Source: Nonlabens sp. MB-3u-79 (GTDB lineage: Bacteria > Bacteroidota > Bacteroidia > Flavobacteriales > Flavobacteriaceae). From it: a stretch of DNA of 64,000 nt. Position numbers and translations under genes: made by a program. Each line of letters opens with the position of its first letter. The first letter of the stretch is position 1. The stretch spans positions 620,001-684,000 of the forward strand of contig NZ_CP025116.1 of NCBI RefSeq assembly GCF_002831625.1, read 5' to 3'. Below are positions 46,501 through 54,021 of this stretch, piece by piece. The notes beneath the pieces were generated by a model that searched no databases, was not told the DNA's origin, and saw only the letters and a list, made by a program, of their open reading frames with translations.

Positions 46501-47774
46501 AAGGTGACGTAGTCAAAGCCTTCGTTCACGTTTGCTCCACCAAAACCTTGTTGGACCGTCGCAATATCTCTTATCTGACTGTTTAAAATGGTTTGCGCAC
46601 CACCATTAATTCCTTCTGGGTTAAAATCGTTGTTTGCGTTATCCGGAAAACTTTCAGCCGGTGCATTTAAAAAACCACTAGGTGTCGTGTCAAGTCCTAC
46701 GTTAGAAGGATCAGATTCTCCTATATCTTGAATAGCCACCAGGTTACGTACATCTTGAGTTCTATTACCTCTGTTAGTGATCCACACTTCGGCACGTGTG
46801 ATCTGTATATTGTTATTAATGAACGGGTAATTCTGTAAGGAAGTGTCGTAATTATCTCTAAAGTAATGCGATAAGAAATAGTGTCTGTTCTCATCGTAAT
46901 CAAGAGAGAAAAAATCAAAATCATTTACTGTCGCTCCACCAGCGGCTTGCACGGTTCTCGATTCTGATTGTTGTTCTGAAAACACGGCAGTAATTCTGGT
47001 TTTACCGAATTGCAATTCTGTTTTAATACCAAAAAGACTTTGCGCGCCTCGTATCAATTGTGAATTGAGCGGCATTGCAACATTCCCGACTTCTATACTT
47101 TGAAGAATATCATCCTCCGTAGGAGTATAGTCCAGCTTGATTTGGTTTTGAAAGTTAAACGTACTTTGGGTATCGTAATTTGCATTTACCTGTAATCGCG
47201 TTCCTACCTTACCTACTAAACTTAAATTAATACGTTGATTGAAATCAAAAGTGAGATTCTGTCGGTTACGAGGGGAAAAACTTGGGTTATCAGAACGGTT
47301 AAATAACAACCCTAAATCTACTTCTACAGAACCTTGAGGATCTATATCTATTTCTGTACCTCCAAAAATAGAAGCAAAAAGATCAGAATTCACGTAGAAA
47401 TTAGGAAGTAAATCTTTTTGTTTTGCTTTATCTTCTTCAGATTTACCGGCAATTGCAGCCGCTTTTTCTTTGAAGTAGTCCATCATTTGTTGCTTCAGCA
47501 CTCGCTCTAAGTACTGTTCACGAGTTAGAATGAATGGAAAATCGATGTTGTAGCCATTAAAAGAACTGGAGTACACGTAACGGTCGAGATTAGCGTCATA
47601 AGTGTACAGTGAAGTAATACTAGGTGGATCTGGGAATTTTAAGGAACCCAGCCTCACCCCAGTTTTGACAGAGTCTTGAGGGGTTTCTGTTGGGTCTTGC
47701 GCTTTCGCGAAAGCGAAAACAAATAGAGACAAAAGAAAGACAACAGCCCTCAGATTATGATTACAATATCCCAA
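40554..47774 (-). CDS. sprA: SprA, type IX secretion outer-membrane translocon
   Basis: A 2406-residue outer-membrane protein, matching the exceptional length of SprA/Sov, the 36-strand barrel that forms the T9SS conduit. The N-terminus has conserved segments GYNIDFPFILTREQYLE, QGSVEVDLGLLFNRSDNPS and LRLQVNANYDTQSTFNFQNQIK-like strands, and the protein ends SGFTLRYTFGN, an aromatic-ended last strand. The signal peptide (1-25) ends AFAKA|QD; AFAKA is coded by a palindrome. A second palindrome near 42237 encodes another AFAKA. No ATG is present before residue 97; TTG 47774 lies three bases past the ruvA stop codon. It is the second gene of a ruvA/sprA unit. Confidence 0.95.
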   Translation of the reverse strand: MGYCNHNLRAVVFLLSLFVFAFAKAQDPTETPQDSVKTGVRLGSLKFPDPPSITSLYTYDANLDRYVYSSSFNGYNIDFPFILTREQYLERVLKQQMMDYFKEKAAAIAGKSEEDKAKQKDLLPNFYVNSDLFASIFGGTEIDIDPQGSVEVDLGLLFNRSDNPSFSPRNRQNLTFDFNQRINLSLVGKVGTRLQVNANYDTQSTFNFQNQIKLDYTPTEDDILQSIEVGNVAMPLNSQLIRGAQSLFGIKTELQFGKTRITAVFSEQQSESRTVQAAGGATVNDFDFFSLDYDENRHYFLSHYFRDNYDTSLQNYPFINNNIQITRAEVWITNRGNRTQDVRNLVAIQDIGESDPSNVGLDTTPSGFLNAPAESFPDNANNDFNPEGINGGAQTILNSQIRDIATVQQGFGGANVNEGFDYVTLENARKLTPQEYTLNTQLGYISLRQRLNNDEVLAVSFQYTVGGKVYQVGEFANDGIIATDVVANPNPNQPPVNNQSLVVKLLKSNLTNVSEPIWDLMMKNIYNLGGFQLTPEDFKLNIFYQYPPELNYITAAEGTMTNPAVALPADVDQTTLIRVFNLDRLNQQQDPQPAGDGFFDFVPGLTIDPQNGRIIFTTVEPFGSHLFSKLDNTPGAGPEDYNDPTTYNANQAQYVYRDMYRTTKAQALQSADKNKYLIKGEYKATGQEGIPIGGFNVPRGSVTVTAGGRTLQEGIDYTVDYQLGRVIILDQALLNSNTPIQVSTENNSVFNQQTKRFTGINVEHKFSEDFILGGTFLNLKERPITQKSTYGFEPINNTIMGINFLYNTEVPFLTRLANKLPNVDTDVVSNLSLRGEFAYLFPGSPAGDNFGGQAAAYVDDFEGSQTSIDILTPFSWSLASTPVAFEGVGSTANPLAYNFSRAKMAWYSIDPIFYGNQRPAGITDQDVSDYRTRRVFIDEIFPNVDLQQGQQQVINTLDMAYYPNERGQYNYNPQAAGTNVLPNPQDNWGGIMRQFSSTDFEQTNVEYMQFWIMDPFQYDATNDGGTISINLGSISEDILKDNRKQFENGLPNDGGTLLTTNTAYGKVPVNQSLVYAFDTQGAERANQDIGLDGYSDNEELTDFPAFGPFDPAGDNYEFFVAASGDIPMRYKNYNGTEGNSPTAVTQDNRGSTTLPDVEDINRDNTMNTIDSYYEYDIDIFPGMDVTTSEYIFDTKTVETTLPNGNQISTRWVQFRVPLSDPNREEIGGIADFRAIRFMRMYLSDFEVDTFLRFGSLDLVRGDYRRFTDSLDETDPIASDDPTVFEVEGVNIENNEARTPIPYRLPPGVEREQLRTQNQNIRQNEQSLALRVCDLEAGDARGVFKNLRIDMRQYEALQMFVHAESLVNEMSAGDDELEAFIRIGVDYTQNFYEIRLPLKPTAFGTDVREEIWPQANNFDIDLALLQEIKALVLGDNSLNISDLNFFDQAALDPSSAGEENQQKYGIKGNPNFGDIRAMMIGVRNATNSSICGEVWFNEMRLSGLKNQGGYAAVMNMDANIADFASVSATGRRSTIGFGAIEQGPQERSRENLTQYDVTTNVSFGKLLPEKWGVSLPFSYSIGEETITPQFDPQFEDIELETRLDNATSDAERDAIREQSEDYTRRQSINLIGVRKERTGEATPMPYDIENFTFSGSYNQTDQRNFEVEKFQDQSVNVGGTYNYAFPKAELEPFKNVKWFDNSYLKFVKDLNFNPLPNNFAAGLNVLRQYNTQKFRDLQLDTNPVDLNGDGLPDAQNITLEPLTNRNFTMNHQYAINWDLTKSLQVNLSANNDRLIRSYVNEDSTIDESYTLWTDFFDEGIPNSHSQQLQLTYKLPFDKFPFLAFAKANYTYTSNFNWTRNAQQFAQLDGIPDLGNSIQNANTHRINGTLDLDKLYTYVGLEKKKFGFAANNAARSRNKSRTRSRKPPTPTEGKKDDQPKIPKKNIGNQAYNTLIGIVTSVKRAQINYQETNGIFLPGYTPDIGFIGTLKPTSGFVFGSQSEVRDLAARRGWLTLYQDFNQQYSEVETRQLDFNFKVDLLKDLSIDILGNRAYQETYTENYRVDQDDLTYQSLTPNNFGNFNITNLMIGTSFQKSTIDNSPTFDTFRSNRLAVADRLATEFYGTNTFTRDTDGYPEGFSRNSQQVLLPAFLAAYEGRDVGKQDSNAFSDIPLPNWTVKYTGLMNLNWFKKRFRRFSINHGYRSSFTINQFQTNLDYAEGNGALTYQDQVGTNALNQNGDFKSRNLYFNINLAEQFSPLIKLDFEMKNSVSIAAELRRDRAISLSFDNNLLTEINGNELILGLGYRIKDLRFKTKVGGRSTVIKSDLNLRLDGSVRDNVTIVRYLDLDNSQATAGQTIYGLKFTADYNLSTAFTAIFYYDHTFSEFAISTAFPQTTIRSGFTLRYTFGN
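42237..42252. repeat. Palindrome in the middle of sprA
   Basis: A perfect 16-base palindrome read as AFAKA inside FLAFAKANYTYT, a strand of the barrel. Confidence 0.95.
47700..47715. repeat. Palindrome in the SprA signal peptide
   Basis: A perfect 16-base palindrome read as AFAKA at residues 21-25, so the signal peptidase site AKA|Q is written by the repeat. Confidence 0.95.
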
Positions 47775-47777
47775 ATC

Positions 47778-48359
47778 TTATAATTGTTTAAGTGCTTGTT
47801 TTATAAGTTGTTCTGTTGTGGCATCTGGCTGAGTAGAAAGAATTTTATCCACCACTTTCTGAGCTTGTTTGCGCATATATCCTAAGGTTTCTAAAGCAGA
47901 TAACGCTTCTTCCCTTCCAGTATTGCTTGAGACTACTGTAAATTGTGGATTATCCAGTACTTGCAATATTTTATCTTTCAAATCTAAAATGACCCGTTGC
48001 GCCCCTTTTGCACCTATACCTTTGACGCTTTGTATGGTTCTTACATCTCCAGAAGCAATCGCTTGCGCAATTTGATTGGGATCTAAGCTCGATAGCATGG
48101 TCCGAGCAGTATTTGCTCCAATACCAGAAACAGAGAGTAATAATTTAAAAACTTCTCGCTCCGTTTTCTCAGCAAAACCAAAAAGACGGTGCGCATCTTC
48201 TCGGACTAATTGATAGGTAAATAATTTGATCGCTTCCCCTTCTGGAATCAAAGAATAGGTGTGTAAAGAAATTTCCACTAAATACCCTACACCAGCGCAA
48301 TCAATGACAACATCTGTCATGTTTTTTTCCACTAATTTTCCTTGCAGTTGTGCGATCAT
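47778..48359 (-). CDS. ruvA: Holliday junction DNA helicase subunit RuvA
   Basis: A 193-residue protein that binds four-way junctions and directs RuvB. Domain I OB-fold starts at MIAQLQGKLVEKN, two helix-hairpin-helix motifs follow (LLSVSGIGANTA near 73-84 and IQSVKGIGAKGA near 108-119), and domain III is the C-terminal helical segment. It starts at ATG 48359, 22 bases after a -7 box at 48382-48389. sprA begins three bases past its stop. ruvB is encoded about 4 kb away in a separate unit. Confidence 0.95.
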   Translation of the reverse strand: MIAQLQGKLVEKNMTDVVIDCAGVGYLVEISLHTYSLIPEGEAIKLFTYQLVREDAHRLFGFAEKTEREVFKLLLSVSGIGANTARTMLSSLDPNQIAQAIASGDVRTIQSVKGIGAKGAQRVILDLKDKILQVLDNPQFTVVSSNTGREEALSALETLGYMRKQAQKVVDKILSTQPDATTEQLIKQALKQL

Positions 48360-48381
48360 TATTTAACAAATTTTAAGAAGT

Positions 48382-48409
48382 CAAATGTAAGAAAATATAA
48401 ACGAGCAAA
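48382..48409 (-). promoter_or_regulatory. Promoter of ruvA/sprA, -33 TTTG and -7 TACATTTG
   Basis: TTTG (48406-48409) and TACATTTG (48382-48389) on the minus strand are 16 bases apart, one short of the usual 17-23. The ATG of ruvA is 22 bases beyond. Confidence 0.55.
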
Positions 48410-48430
48410 TATCAAGACCTATCAAGGCTT

Positions 48431-50719
48431 TTATTGCTTTTTACTAGCGTGTTTTTCTTTTTGCTGTGCATCGATTACAGCAACCGCAGCCATATTTACA
48501 ATTTCATCTACACTTGCTCCTAGCTGCAAGATATGAACCGGCTTTTGCATTCCCATCATGATAGGACCTATGGAGTCTATACCGTTCAATTCCTTGAGCA
48601 TTTTGTAGCTACTGTTAGCACTTTCCAGGTTAGGAAATATTAAGGTGTTTACTTTTTTACCAGCGAGTTTAGAAAAAGGGAATTTACTTTGTAACAATTC
48701 TGGATTTAAGGCAAAATCTGTTTGCAATTCTCCATCCACTACTAAATCTGGATAGTACTTATGCAAGTATTTTACCGCCTCAGTAACCTTTGTCGCGTTG
48801 GGGTGTTTTGAAGAGCCGAAGTTGGCATATGAAGTCATCGCAATGACCGGAGAAATCCCAAACATAGCTGCAGTGCGACCCGTCATTTGTGCGATTTTGG
48901 CCAGTTCTAATGCATCTGGATTGATATTTATAGACGTATCTGACACAAATAAAGGACCTCGAGAGGTAATCATCAGGTTAGTGGTTGCAATTTTATCCAC
49001 TCCTGGAGCTTTTCCTATTATTTCCATCATAGGACGCACTGATATTGGATAGGATTGAGCCACTCCAGTAATCAAGGCATCTGCATCACCTAATTTCACC
49101 ATCATAGCAGCAAAATAATTGCGTTGCCTCAATGTTTTTCCTGCGTCAAATTCTGTGGTTCCTTTTCTATGTCTGAGTTTCCAGAATTCATCAGCATACC
49201 GATCTCTACGCGCTTTTTCTTCATCAGATTTAGGATCGATAATCATACAAGGTTGATCAAAACCTAGGTCTTCCATTAATGCTTCAATGATATCACGACG
49301 ACCTAATAAAATTGGGATCCCAATTCCTTCTTCCAATACAATTTGCGCTGCTTTAAGCACGTCTATATTGTCTGCTTCAGCAAATACAATTCTTTTAGGG
49401 TTGGTCCGTGCGCGATTCAATAACAAGCGCACCAGTTTATTATCTGACCCCATACGGCTCAGTAACTGCTCTGTGTATTTATCCCAATCGGTAATAGGTT
49501 CTTGAGCGACACCACTTTCCATAGCAGCTCTTGCGACTGCTGGCGGTATCGTAGATATTAATCTAGGGTCAAATGGCTTAGGAATAATATAGTCCCTACC
49601 AAAAGCTATTTTCAATTCCCCATAAGCAATATTTACTTGTTCAGGAACTGGCTCTTTAGCTAATTGAGCAATAGCGTAAGTGGCCGCCAACTTCATTTCT
49701 TCATTAATTTTAGTAGCTCGCACGTCCATCGCACCTCTAAAAATAAATGGGAAACCAAGAACATTATTCACCTGATTAGGGTGATCGCTTCTTCCAGTTG
49801 CCATAATGATATCTTCTCGAGAAGCCATTGCGGTGTGGTAGTCAATTTCGGGGGTAGGATTTGCCATGGCAAAAACAATTGGAGAATCGTTCATGGATTT
49901 CAACATATCGCCATCAACAATATTACCAGCTGAAAGTCCCAAGAAAACATCAGTCCCTTTAAAGGCTTCCCTTAAATTAACCTTAGGTTGATCTGTAGCA
50001 AACTGCATTTGTTCTGGGCCCAGGTCAGTTCGATCTTTGGTAATCAAACCGTCTATATCAAACATCATAATGTTTTCTTTCCTCGCGCCTAATTTTACAT
50101 AAAGACTGGTACAAGAAATTGCGGCACTACCCGCTCCAGAAATAAGTATTTTTACATCTTCTATTTTCTTTTCTGCAATTTCTAAGGCATTTAATAAAGC
50201 GGCACTAGAAATAATTGCCGTCCCATGCTGGTCATCGTGCATGACTGGAATGTCCAACTCTTCTTTGAGTCTTCTTTCTATTTCAAAAGCTTCGGGAGCT
50301 TTGATGTCTTCTAGGTTGATCCCTCCAAAAGTAGGAGCAATATTTTTTACTGTTTTTATAAATTCTTCTACATCTTTGGTATCGACTTCAATATCAAAAC
50401 AATCCAAATCTGCAAAAATCTTAAACAGAAGACCTTTTCCTTCCATTACAGGCTTAGAAGCTTCAGGACCTATGTCACCGAGTCCTAGAACAGCTGTACC
50501 GTTAGAAATTACCGCAACTAGATTTCCCTTGGCAGTGTATTTATATACGTTTGATTTGTCTTTTGCAATCTCTAGGCAAGGTGCCGCTACACCAGGACTG
50601 TAGGCAAGTGCCAGATCTCGCTGACTGCTGTGTTTTTTAGTAGGTACTACTTTTATCTTACCGGGAGTAGGCTTTGCATGGTATATTAACGCCTCTCTTC
50701 TTTTACTTTCTTCGCTCAT
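48431..50719 (-). CDS. maeB: NADP-dependent malic enzyme fused to phosphotransacetylase-like domain
   Basis: A 762-residue fusion. The N-terminal malic enzyme (about 1-415) oxidatively decarboxylates malate to pyruvate with NADPH formation; AYSPGVAAPCLEIA near 37-50, HDDQHGTAI near 161, and GAGSAAIS near 196 are its conserved segments. The C-terminal half (about 425-755) resembles phosphate acetyltransferase but, in the MaeB class, is usually regulatory rather than catalytic. This is the standard MaeB architecture and length. A -7 box (50742-50749) precedes ATG 50719. Confidence 0.95.
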   Translation of the reverse strand: MSEESKRREALIYHAKPTPGKIKVVPTKKHSSQRDLALAYSPGVAAPCLEIAKDKSNVYKYTAKGNLVAVISNGTAVLGLGDIGPEASKPVMEGKGLLFKIFADLDCFDIEVDTKDVEEFIKTVKNIAPTFGGINLEDIKAPEAFEIERRLKEELDIPVMHDDQHGTAIISSAALLNALEIAEKKIEDVKILISGAGSAAISCTSLYVKLGARKENIMMFDIDGLITKDRTDLGPEQMQFATDQPKVNLREAFKGTDVFLGLSAGNIVDGDMLKSMNDSPIVFAMANPTPEIDYHTAMASREDIIMATGRSDHPNQVNNVLGFPFIFRGAMDVRATKINEEMKLAATYAIAQLAKEPVPEQVNIAYGELKIAFGRDYIIPKPFDPRLISTIPPAVARAAMESGVAQEPITDWDKYTEQLLSRMGSDNKLVRLLLNRARTNPKRIVFAEADNIDVLKAAQIVLEEGIGIPILLGRRDIIEALMEDLGFDQPCMIIDPKSDEEKARRDRYADEFWKLRHRKGTTEFDAGKTLRQRNYFAAMMVKLGDADALITGVAQSYPISVRPMMEIIGKAPGVDKIATTNLMITSRGPLFVSDTSININPDALELAKIAQMTGRTAAMFGISPVIAMTSYANFGSSKHPNATKVTEAVKYLHKYYPDLVVDGELQTDFALNPELLQSKFPFSKLAGKKVNTLIFPNLESANSSYKMLKELNGIDSIGPIMMGMQKPVHILQLGASVDEIVNMAAVAVIDAQQKEKHASKKQ

Positions 50720-50741
50720 AAATCCGTTAGAATAATCAAAA

Positions 50742-50749
50742 CAAATGTA
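50742..50749 (-). promoter_or_regulatory. -7 box of the malic enzyme promoter (TACATTTG)
   Basis: A TAnnTTTG match on the minus strand, 22 bases upstream of the maeB ATG. No clear -33 box. Confidence 0.45.
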
Positions 50750-50840
50750 AGGTTATTGTGGCGTTTAGTATTTACCATCCTCATAATATTGCAAGTTGAT
50801 TTCTACCAACTATAACTATGGAGGTACCTGTTTTATAATT

Positions 50841-50858
50841 CCGCTTTCGCGAAAGCGG
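50841..50858. repeat. Palindrome between the malic enzyme and cytochrome P450 genes
   Basis: An 18-base perfect palindrome (CCGCTTTCGCGAAAGCGG), 13 bases past the P450 stop codon. There is no T-run behind it on either strand. Confidence 0.95.
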
Positions 50859-50871
50859 GGTCTAAACAGTT

Positions 50872-52230
50872 CTAATAGTCAGTAGTTACTTTCTTCTTGA
50901 AAAGAAGCTGCGCATTTCTAGGCTTTAAAGTAATCAATGGGTGGTAATCAATAAAGTCATGTACTGGTGTAATGTCAAAACGCTCTAACATTCTAGCGAT
51001 AACGAGAATCATTTCAAAAACGGCAAAATTATTCCCTACACACATACGAGGACCCGCACCAAAAGGAAAATAAAAATCTCTATATTCTTTAGCCTTGCCC
51101 GGCGCAAAACGATCTGGATTAAAAACCTCTGGATCTTTCCAAAGATCTTTCCTCCGATGCATTTCATAAAACGAAATGAGCCATATACTGCCCTTTTCAA
51201 TTGCTATATCTTCACAGCTGTCTGCTTCCAGCGCCACACGATCGGTTACATAAGCAGGCGGATACATTCTCAAGGTTTCATCCACGCATTGTTTGATGTA
51301 AGGCATAGCCATTAAACCGGTCATGAGATCTTCATTGTCCAGATGGCTGATCTCTTTACTGGCTTTAGCAATAGTTTCTGGATGCTGTGCGAGCAACTGC
51401 GCTGCAAAACTCAATGCATTTGCCGTGGTTTCATGACCCGCAATAAACAATACCAATATCTCATCCACCAACTGGTCGTCTTCCATATAGGACCCGTCTT
51501 CATAGGTGCTGTGCAATAACATATCGAGAAGGTCTCTAGACTCTCTATCGCTGGACCTGCGGTTGTTAATGATGTTTCTAAGGATATCACGAGCTTCTTC
51601 AATAAGCTCTAAAGCATGCGGTACACTGTTATCTCCAGAAAGCCATTCTCTATCAAAGTACCATTTCATCCATGGAATTCTCAATTCTTTGATGAGCATT
51701 TTTTGTGCTTTCTCGGTAATGAATTGAAGTCTAGAAATTTTCTCTTCCAAGTCATCTATGTCGCCTAAATCAAATAGGCTTCTAGCGACTACCTTAAACG
51801 CGAGGTTATTAAAGATTTCATACACATCAATCGCTTGATCTGTTTTGATCTTACTAAATTCTTCTTGAATGACTTCGTCCATGGTTCTCATCAGAGACGA
51901 AATAGATTTTTTATAAAAAGCCGGCTGTATCAGCTTGCGATTTGCACGCCATTTTTCACCGTTCTCTGTGAGTAAACCGTGACCTATGTATTTTCCAAGA
52001 TCTTCGGTTTGTAATGTGGATTTATTGAAGTTCTTTTGGTTCTTTTGAAGTATGTGCTGGGTGATTTTTTCATCACAGGTAAAGTGAATCATCAATCCTG
52101 GCTTGGGACTTATTTTAAAGGTATTGCCGTACTTTTTAAAGTTCTCTCTATGAAAAGGTAACGGATCCTTATAAATCTGTCTGGATTTTGCTAGAAATGT
52201 AAGTGCTGGAATTTGTTCTATTTTTCTCAT
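50872..52230 (-). CDS. Cytochrome P450
   Basis: A 452-residue haem monooxygenase. The haem ligand is Cys397 in FGAGPRMCVGNNF, the I-helix oxygen-activation motif is AGHETT at 264-269, and the K-helix ExxR is ETLR at 318-321. There is no N-terminal membrane anchor, and no fused reductase, so it needs external ferredoxin or flavodoxin partners. The substrate is unknown. Its ATG overlaps the ruvB stop by one base, so it shares the ruvB transcript, a DNA-repair/P450 pairing that has no obvious functional logic. Confidence 0.93.
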   Translation of the reverse strand: MRKIEQIPALTFLAKSRQIYKDPLPFHRENFKKYGNTFKISPKPGLMIHFTCDEKITQHILQKNQKNFNKSTLQTEDLGKYIGHGLLTENGEKWRANRKLIQPAFYKKSISSLMRTMDEVIQEEFSKIKTDQAIDVYEIFNNLAFKVVARSLFDLGDIDDLEEKISRLQFITEKAQKMLIKELRIPWMKWYFDREWLSGDNSVPHALELIEEARDILRNIINNRRSSDRESRDLLDMLLHSTYEDGSYMEDDQLVDEILVLFIAGHETTANALSFAAQLLAQHPETIAKASKEISHLDNEDLMTGLMAMPYIKQCVDETLRMYPPAYVTDRVALEADSCEDIAIEKGSIWLISFYEMHRRKDLWKDPEVFNPDRFAPGKAKEYRDFYFPFGAGPRMCVGNNFAVFEMILVIARMLERFDITPVHDFIDYHPLITLKPRNAQLLFKKKVTTDY

Positions 52231-53258
52231 TATTGATTAAATAAACCCCCCGCATTGTTTGCTTTCACTCTCCCTAAGTGCTTATAAGCATGCTCTGTTA
52301 CCTCACGACCTCTAGGAGTTCTAATGATAAAACCTTGTTGTATTAAGAAGGGCTCGTACACTTCTTCAATAGTTTCTGCGCTTTCTGACACTGCGGTGGA
52401 CAGGGTCGTAATACCTACTGGGCCACCTTTGAATTTATCGATAATGGTCGTAAGAATTTTATTATCCATCTCGTCGAGACCATGCGCATCTACGTTTAAT
52501 GCTTCTAGTGCGTATTTTGCTATAGGCATGTCTATGGTACCATTCCCTTTGATTTGAGCAAAATCTCTTACCCGTCTCAATAATGCATTTGCAATACGTG
52601 GGGTACCACGACTGCGACCAGCAATCTCGATTGCCGCTACGTGGTCTATAGGTACGTTCAGTATTTCGGCACTTCTTATGACGATGGTAGAAAGTATTTC
52701 CGTATTGTAGTATTGCAATCTAGAAGCGATACCAAACCTCGCTCTCATAGGAGCAGTAAGCAATCCTGATCTCGTGGTAGCGCCGATTAAAGTAAACGGA
52801 GCAAGATTAATCTGTACGGTTCTAGCATTGGGACCGGTCTCAATCATGATATCGATCTTATAATCCTCCATAGCACTATAGAGGTACTCTTCTACAATGG
52901 GGCTTAATCTATGGATCTCGTCTATAAAAAGAACATCGCGTTCGTCCAGGTTAGTGAGCAAACCCGCAAGATCACCTGGCTTATCTAATACGGGGCCAGA
53001 AGTGACCTTTATACCAACACCTAGCTCGTTAGCTAGAATATGCGCCAAAGTTGTTTTACCAAGCCCAGGAGGTCCATGAAAAAGCGTGTGATCCAATGCT
53101 TCTTCCCGACCATTAGCGGCGGCAACAAATATCTTTAAGTTCTCTAATACTTGATCTTGCCCTGCAAAATCATCAAAAGATAATGGCCTTAAGGCTCTAT
53201 CAAAGTCGTTTTCCTCATTGGAAAAATGGTCGCCACTAGGATCAAGATTTTCATTCAT
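52230..53258 (-). CDS. ruvB: Holliday junction DNA helicase RuvB
   Basis: A 342-residue AAA+ motor for branch migration. [14 protein letters not shown] starts the AAA+ module, Walker [11 protein letters not shown] is at about 63-72, Walker [10 protein letters not shown] near 114-122, and the sensor region [16 protein letters not shown] near 161-176. A C-terminal winged helix ends with [17 protein letters not shown] 53258 is only four bases downstream of a -7 box, predicting an almost leaderless transcript. It is first in a ruvB/P450 unit. Confidence 0.96.
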   Translation of the reverse strand: MNENLDPSGDHFSNEENDFDRALRPLSFDDFAGQDQVLENLKIFVAAANGREEALDHTLFHGPPGLGKTTLAHILANELGVGIKVTSGPVLDKPGDLAGLLTNLDERDVLFIDEIHRLSPIVEEYLYSAMEDYKIDIMIETGPNARTVQINLAPFTLIGATTRSGLLTAPMRARFGIASRLQYYNTEILSTIVIRSAEILNVPIDHVAAIEIAGRSRGTPRIANALLRRVRDFAQIKGNGTIDMPIAKYALEALNVDAHGLDEMDNKILTTIIDKFKGGPVGITTLSTAVSESAETIEEVYEPFLIQQGFIIRTPRGREVTEHAYKHLGRVKANNAGGLFNQ

Positions 53259-53262
53259 ATCT

Positions 53263-53270
53263 CAAAGATA
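53263..53270 (-). promoter_or_regulatory. -7 box of ruvB (TATCTTTG), four bases from ATG
   Basis: A TAnnTTTG match on the minus strand, ending four bases before the ruvB ATG. If used, transcription would start at or near the start codon. Confidence 0.45.
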
Positions 53271-53346
53271 CTACTCAATAGGGAGCGAGTTGTAATATTT
53301 CTATAATAAGTAGGTGACTATTGTGATATAGAGATTATGATGGCTG

Positions 53347-53368
53347 TTCCGCTTTCGCGAAAGCGGAA
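53347..53368. repeat. Longest perfect palindrome copy (22 bases), ruvB/peroxiredoxin intergenic region
   Basis: The GCTTTCGCGAAAGC core is extended by TTCC on the left and GGAA on the right without any mismatch. It lies between the divergent ruvB and peroxiredoxin-like genes, about 90 bases upstream of each. Confidence 0.95.
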
Positions 53369-53443
53369 TACTAATAATAATAAACGGTTTTAATAAGACC
53401 TTGTGAAGGTCAGACACTTTAAGATTGTATCTTAAAATAAAAA

Positions 53444-53950
53444 ATGAAACCAAGAGAAAAAACACCAGAATTAGAATTATCACTTATCAATGACACCAGT
53501 TGGTCCTTAAAAAAACAAGAAGCAGATAAATACACGCTAATCCTATTTTATAGAGGACACCATTGTCCCGTATGCAGAAAGCAATTAGAAGAGGTAAAGG
53601 AAAATCTAAGCCGTCTCATGGAAAGAGGAATACATGTGATAGCAATCAGCATGGATAGCGAGGAGAAAGCTAAAAAGAGCGGAAAAGAGTGGGATATAGC
53701 AGAATTACCTATAGGTTTTGGACTTTCAAAAGAACAAGCCAAAGAATGGGGACTGTATCTTTCTCAAGGAATTAATGACAAGGAGCCAGAATTATTTTCT
53801 GAACCAGGGATGTTTTTAATAAAAACTGACCAAACCTTATACTTCTCTTCTGTACAAACCATGCCCTTTACCAGGCCTAAAATGGACGATGTCATCCAAG
53901 CAGTCGATTATATAGAAAATAAACAATATCCAGCACGAGGGGAGGCTTGA
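53444..53950 (+). CDS. Peroxiredoxin-like (AhpC/TSA family) thiol protein
   Basis: A 168-residue thioredoxin-fold protein. The active-site region FYRGHHCPVCRKQL has a CPVC pair (Cys41, Cys44), the later positions of which differ from the TxxC of classical peroxiredoxins. This matches the redoxin-like group with a CxxC active site that could reduce peroxides or disulphides. No signal peptide is seen, so it is probably cytoplasmic. The promoter is not clear; the palindrome copy lies 75 bases upstream. A bidirectional terminator follows the stop. Confidence 0.82.
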   Translation: MKPREKTPELELSLINDTSWSLKKQEADKYTLILFYRGHHCPVCRKQLEEVKENLSRLMERGIHVIAISMDSEEKAKKSGKEWDIAELPIGFGLSKEQAKEWGLYLSQGINDKEPELFSEPGMFLIKTDQTLYFSSVQTMPFTRPKMDDVIQAVDYIENKQYPARGEA

Positions 53951-53970
53951 TACCTCTTACTCATAAAACA

Positions 53971-54003
53971 AAAAATGCCGCTCAATGAGCGGCATTTTTA
54001 TAT
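53971..54003. terminator. Bidirectional terminator between the peroxiredoxin-like gene and coxA
   Basis: A perfect 13-base stem (53971-53983 with 53987-53999, arm AAAAATGCCGCTC) with a three-base loop. It ends the peroxiredoxin-like gene (+) and the ACIII/oxidase operon (-). Confidence 0.92.
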
Positions 54004-54021
54004 ATATAATTCTTCACCTAT

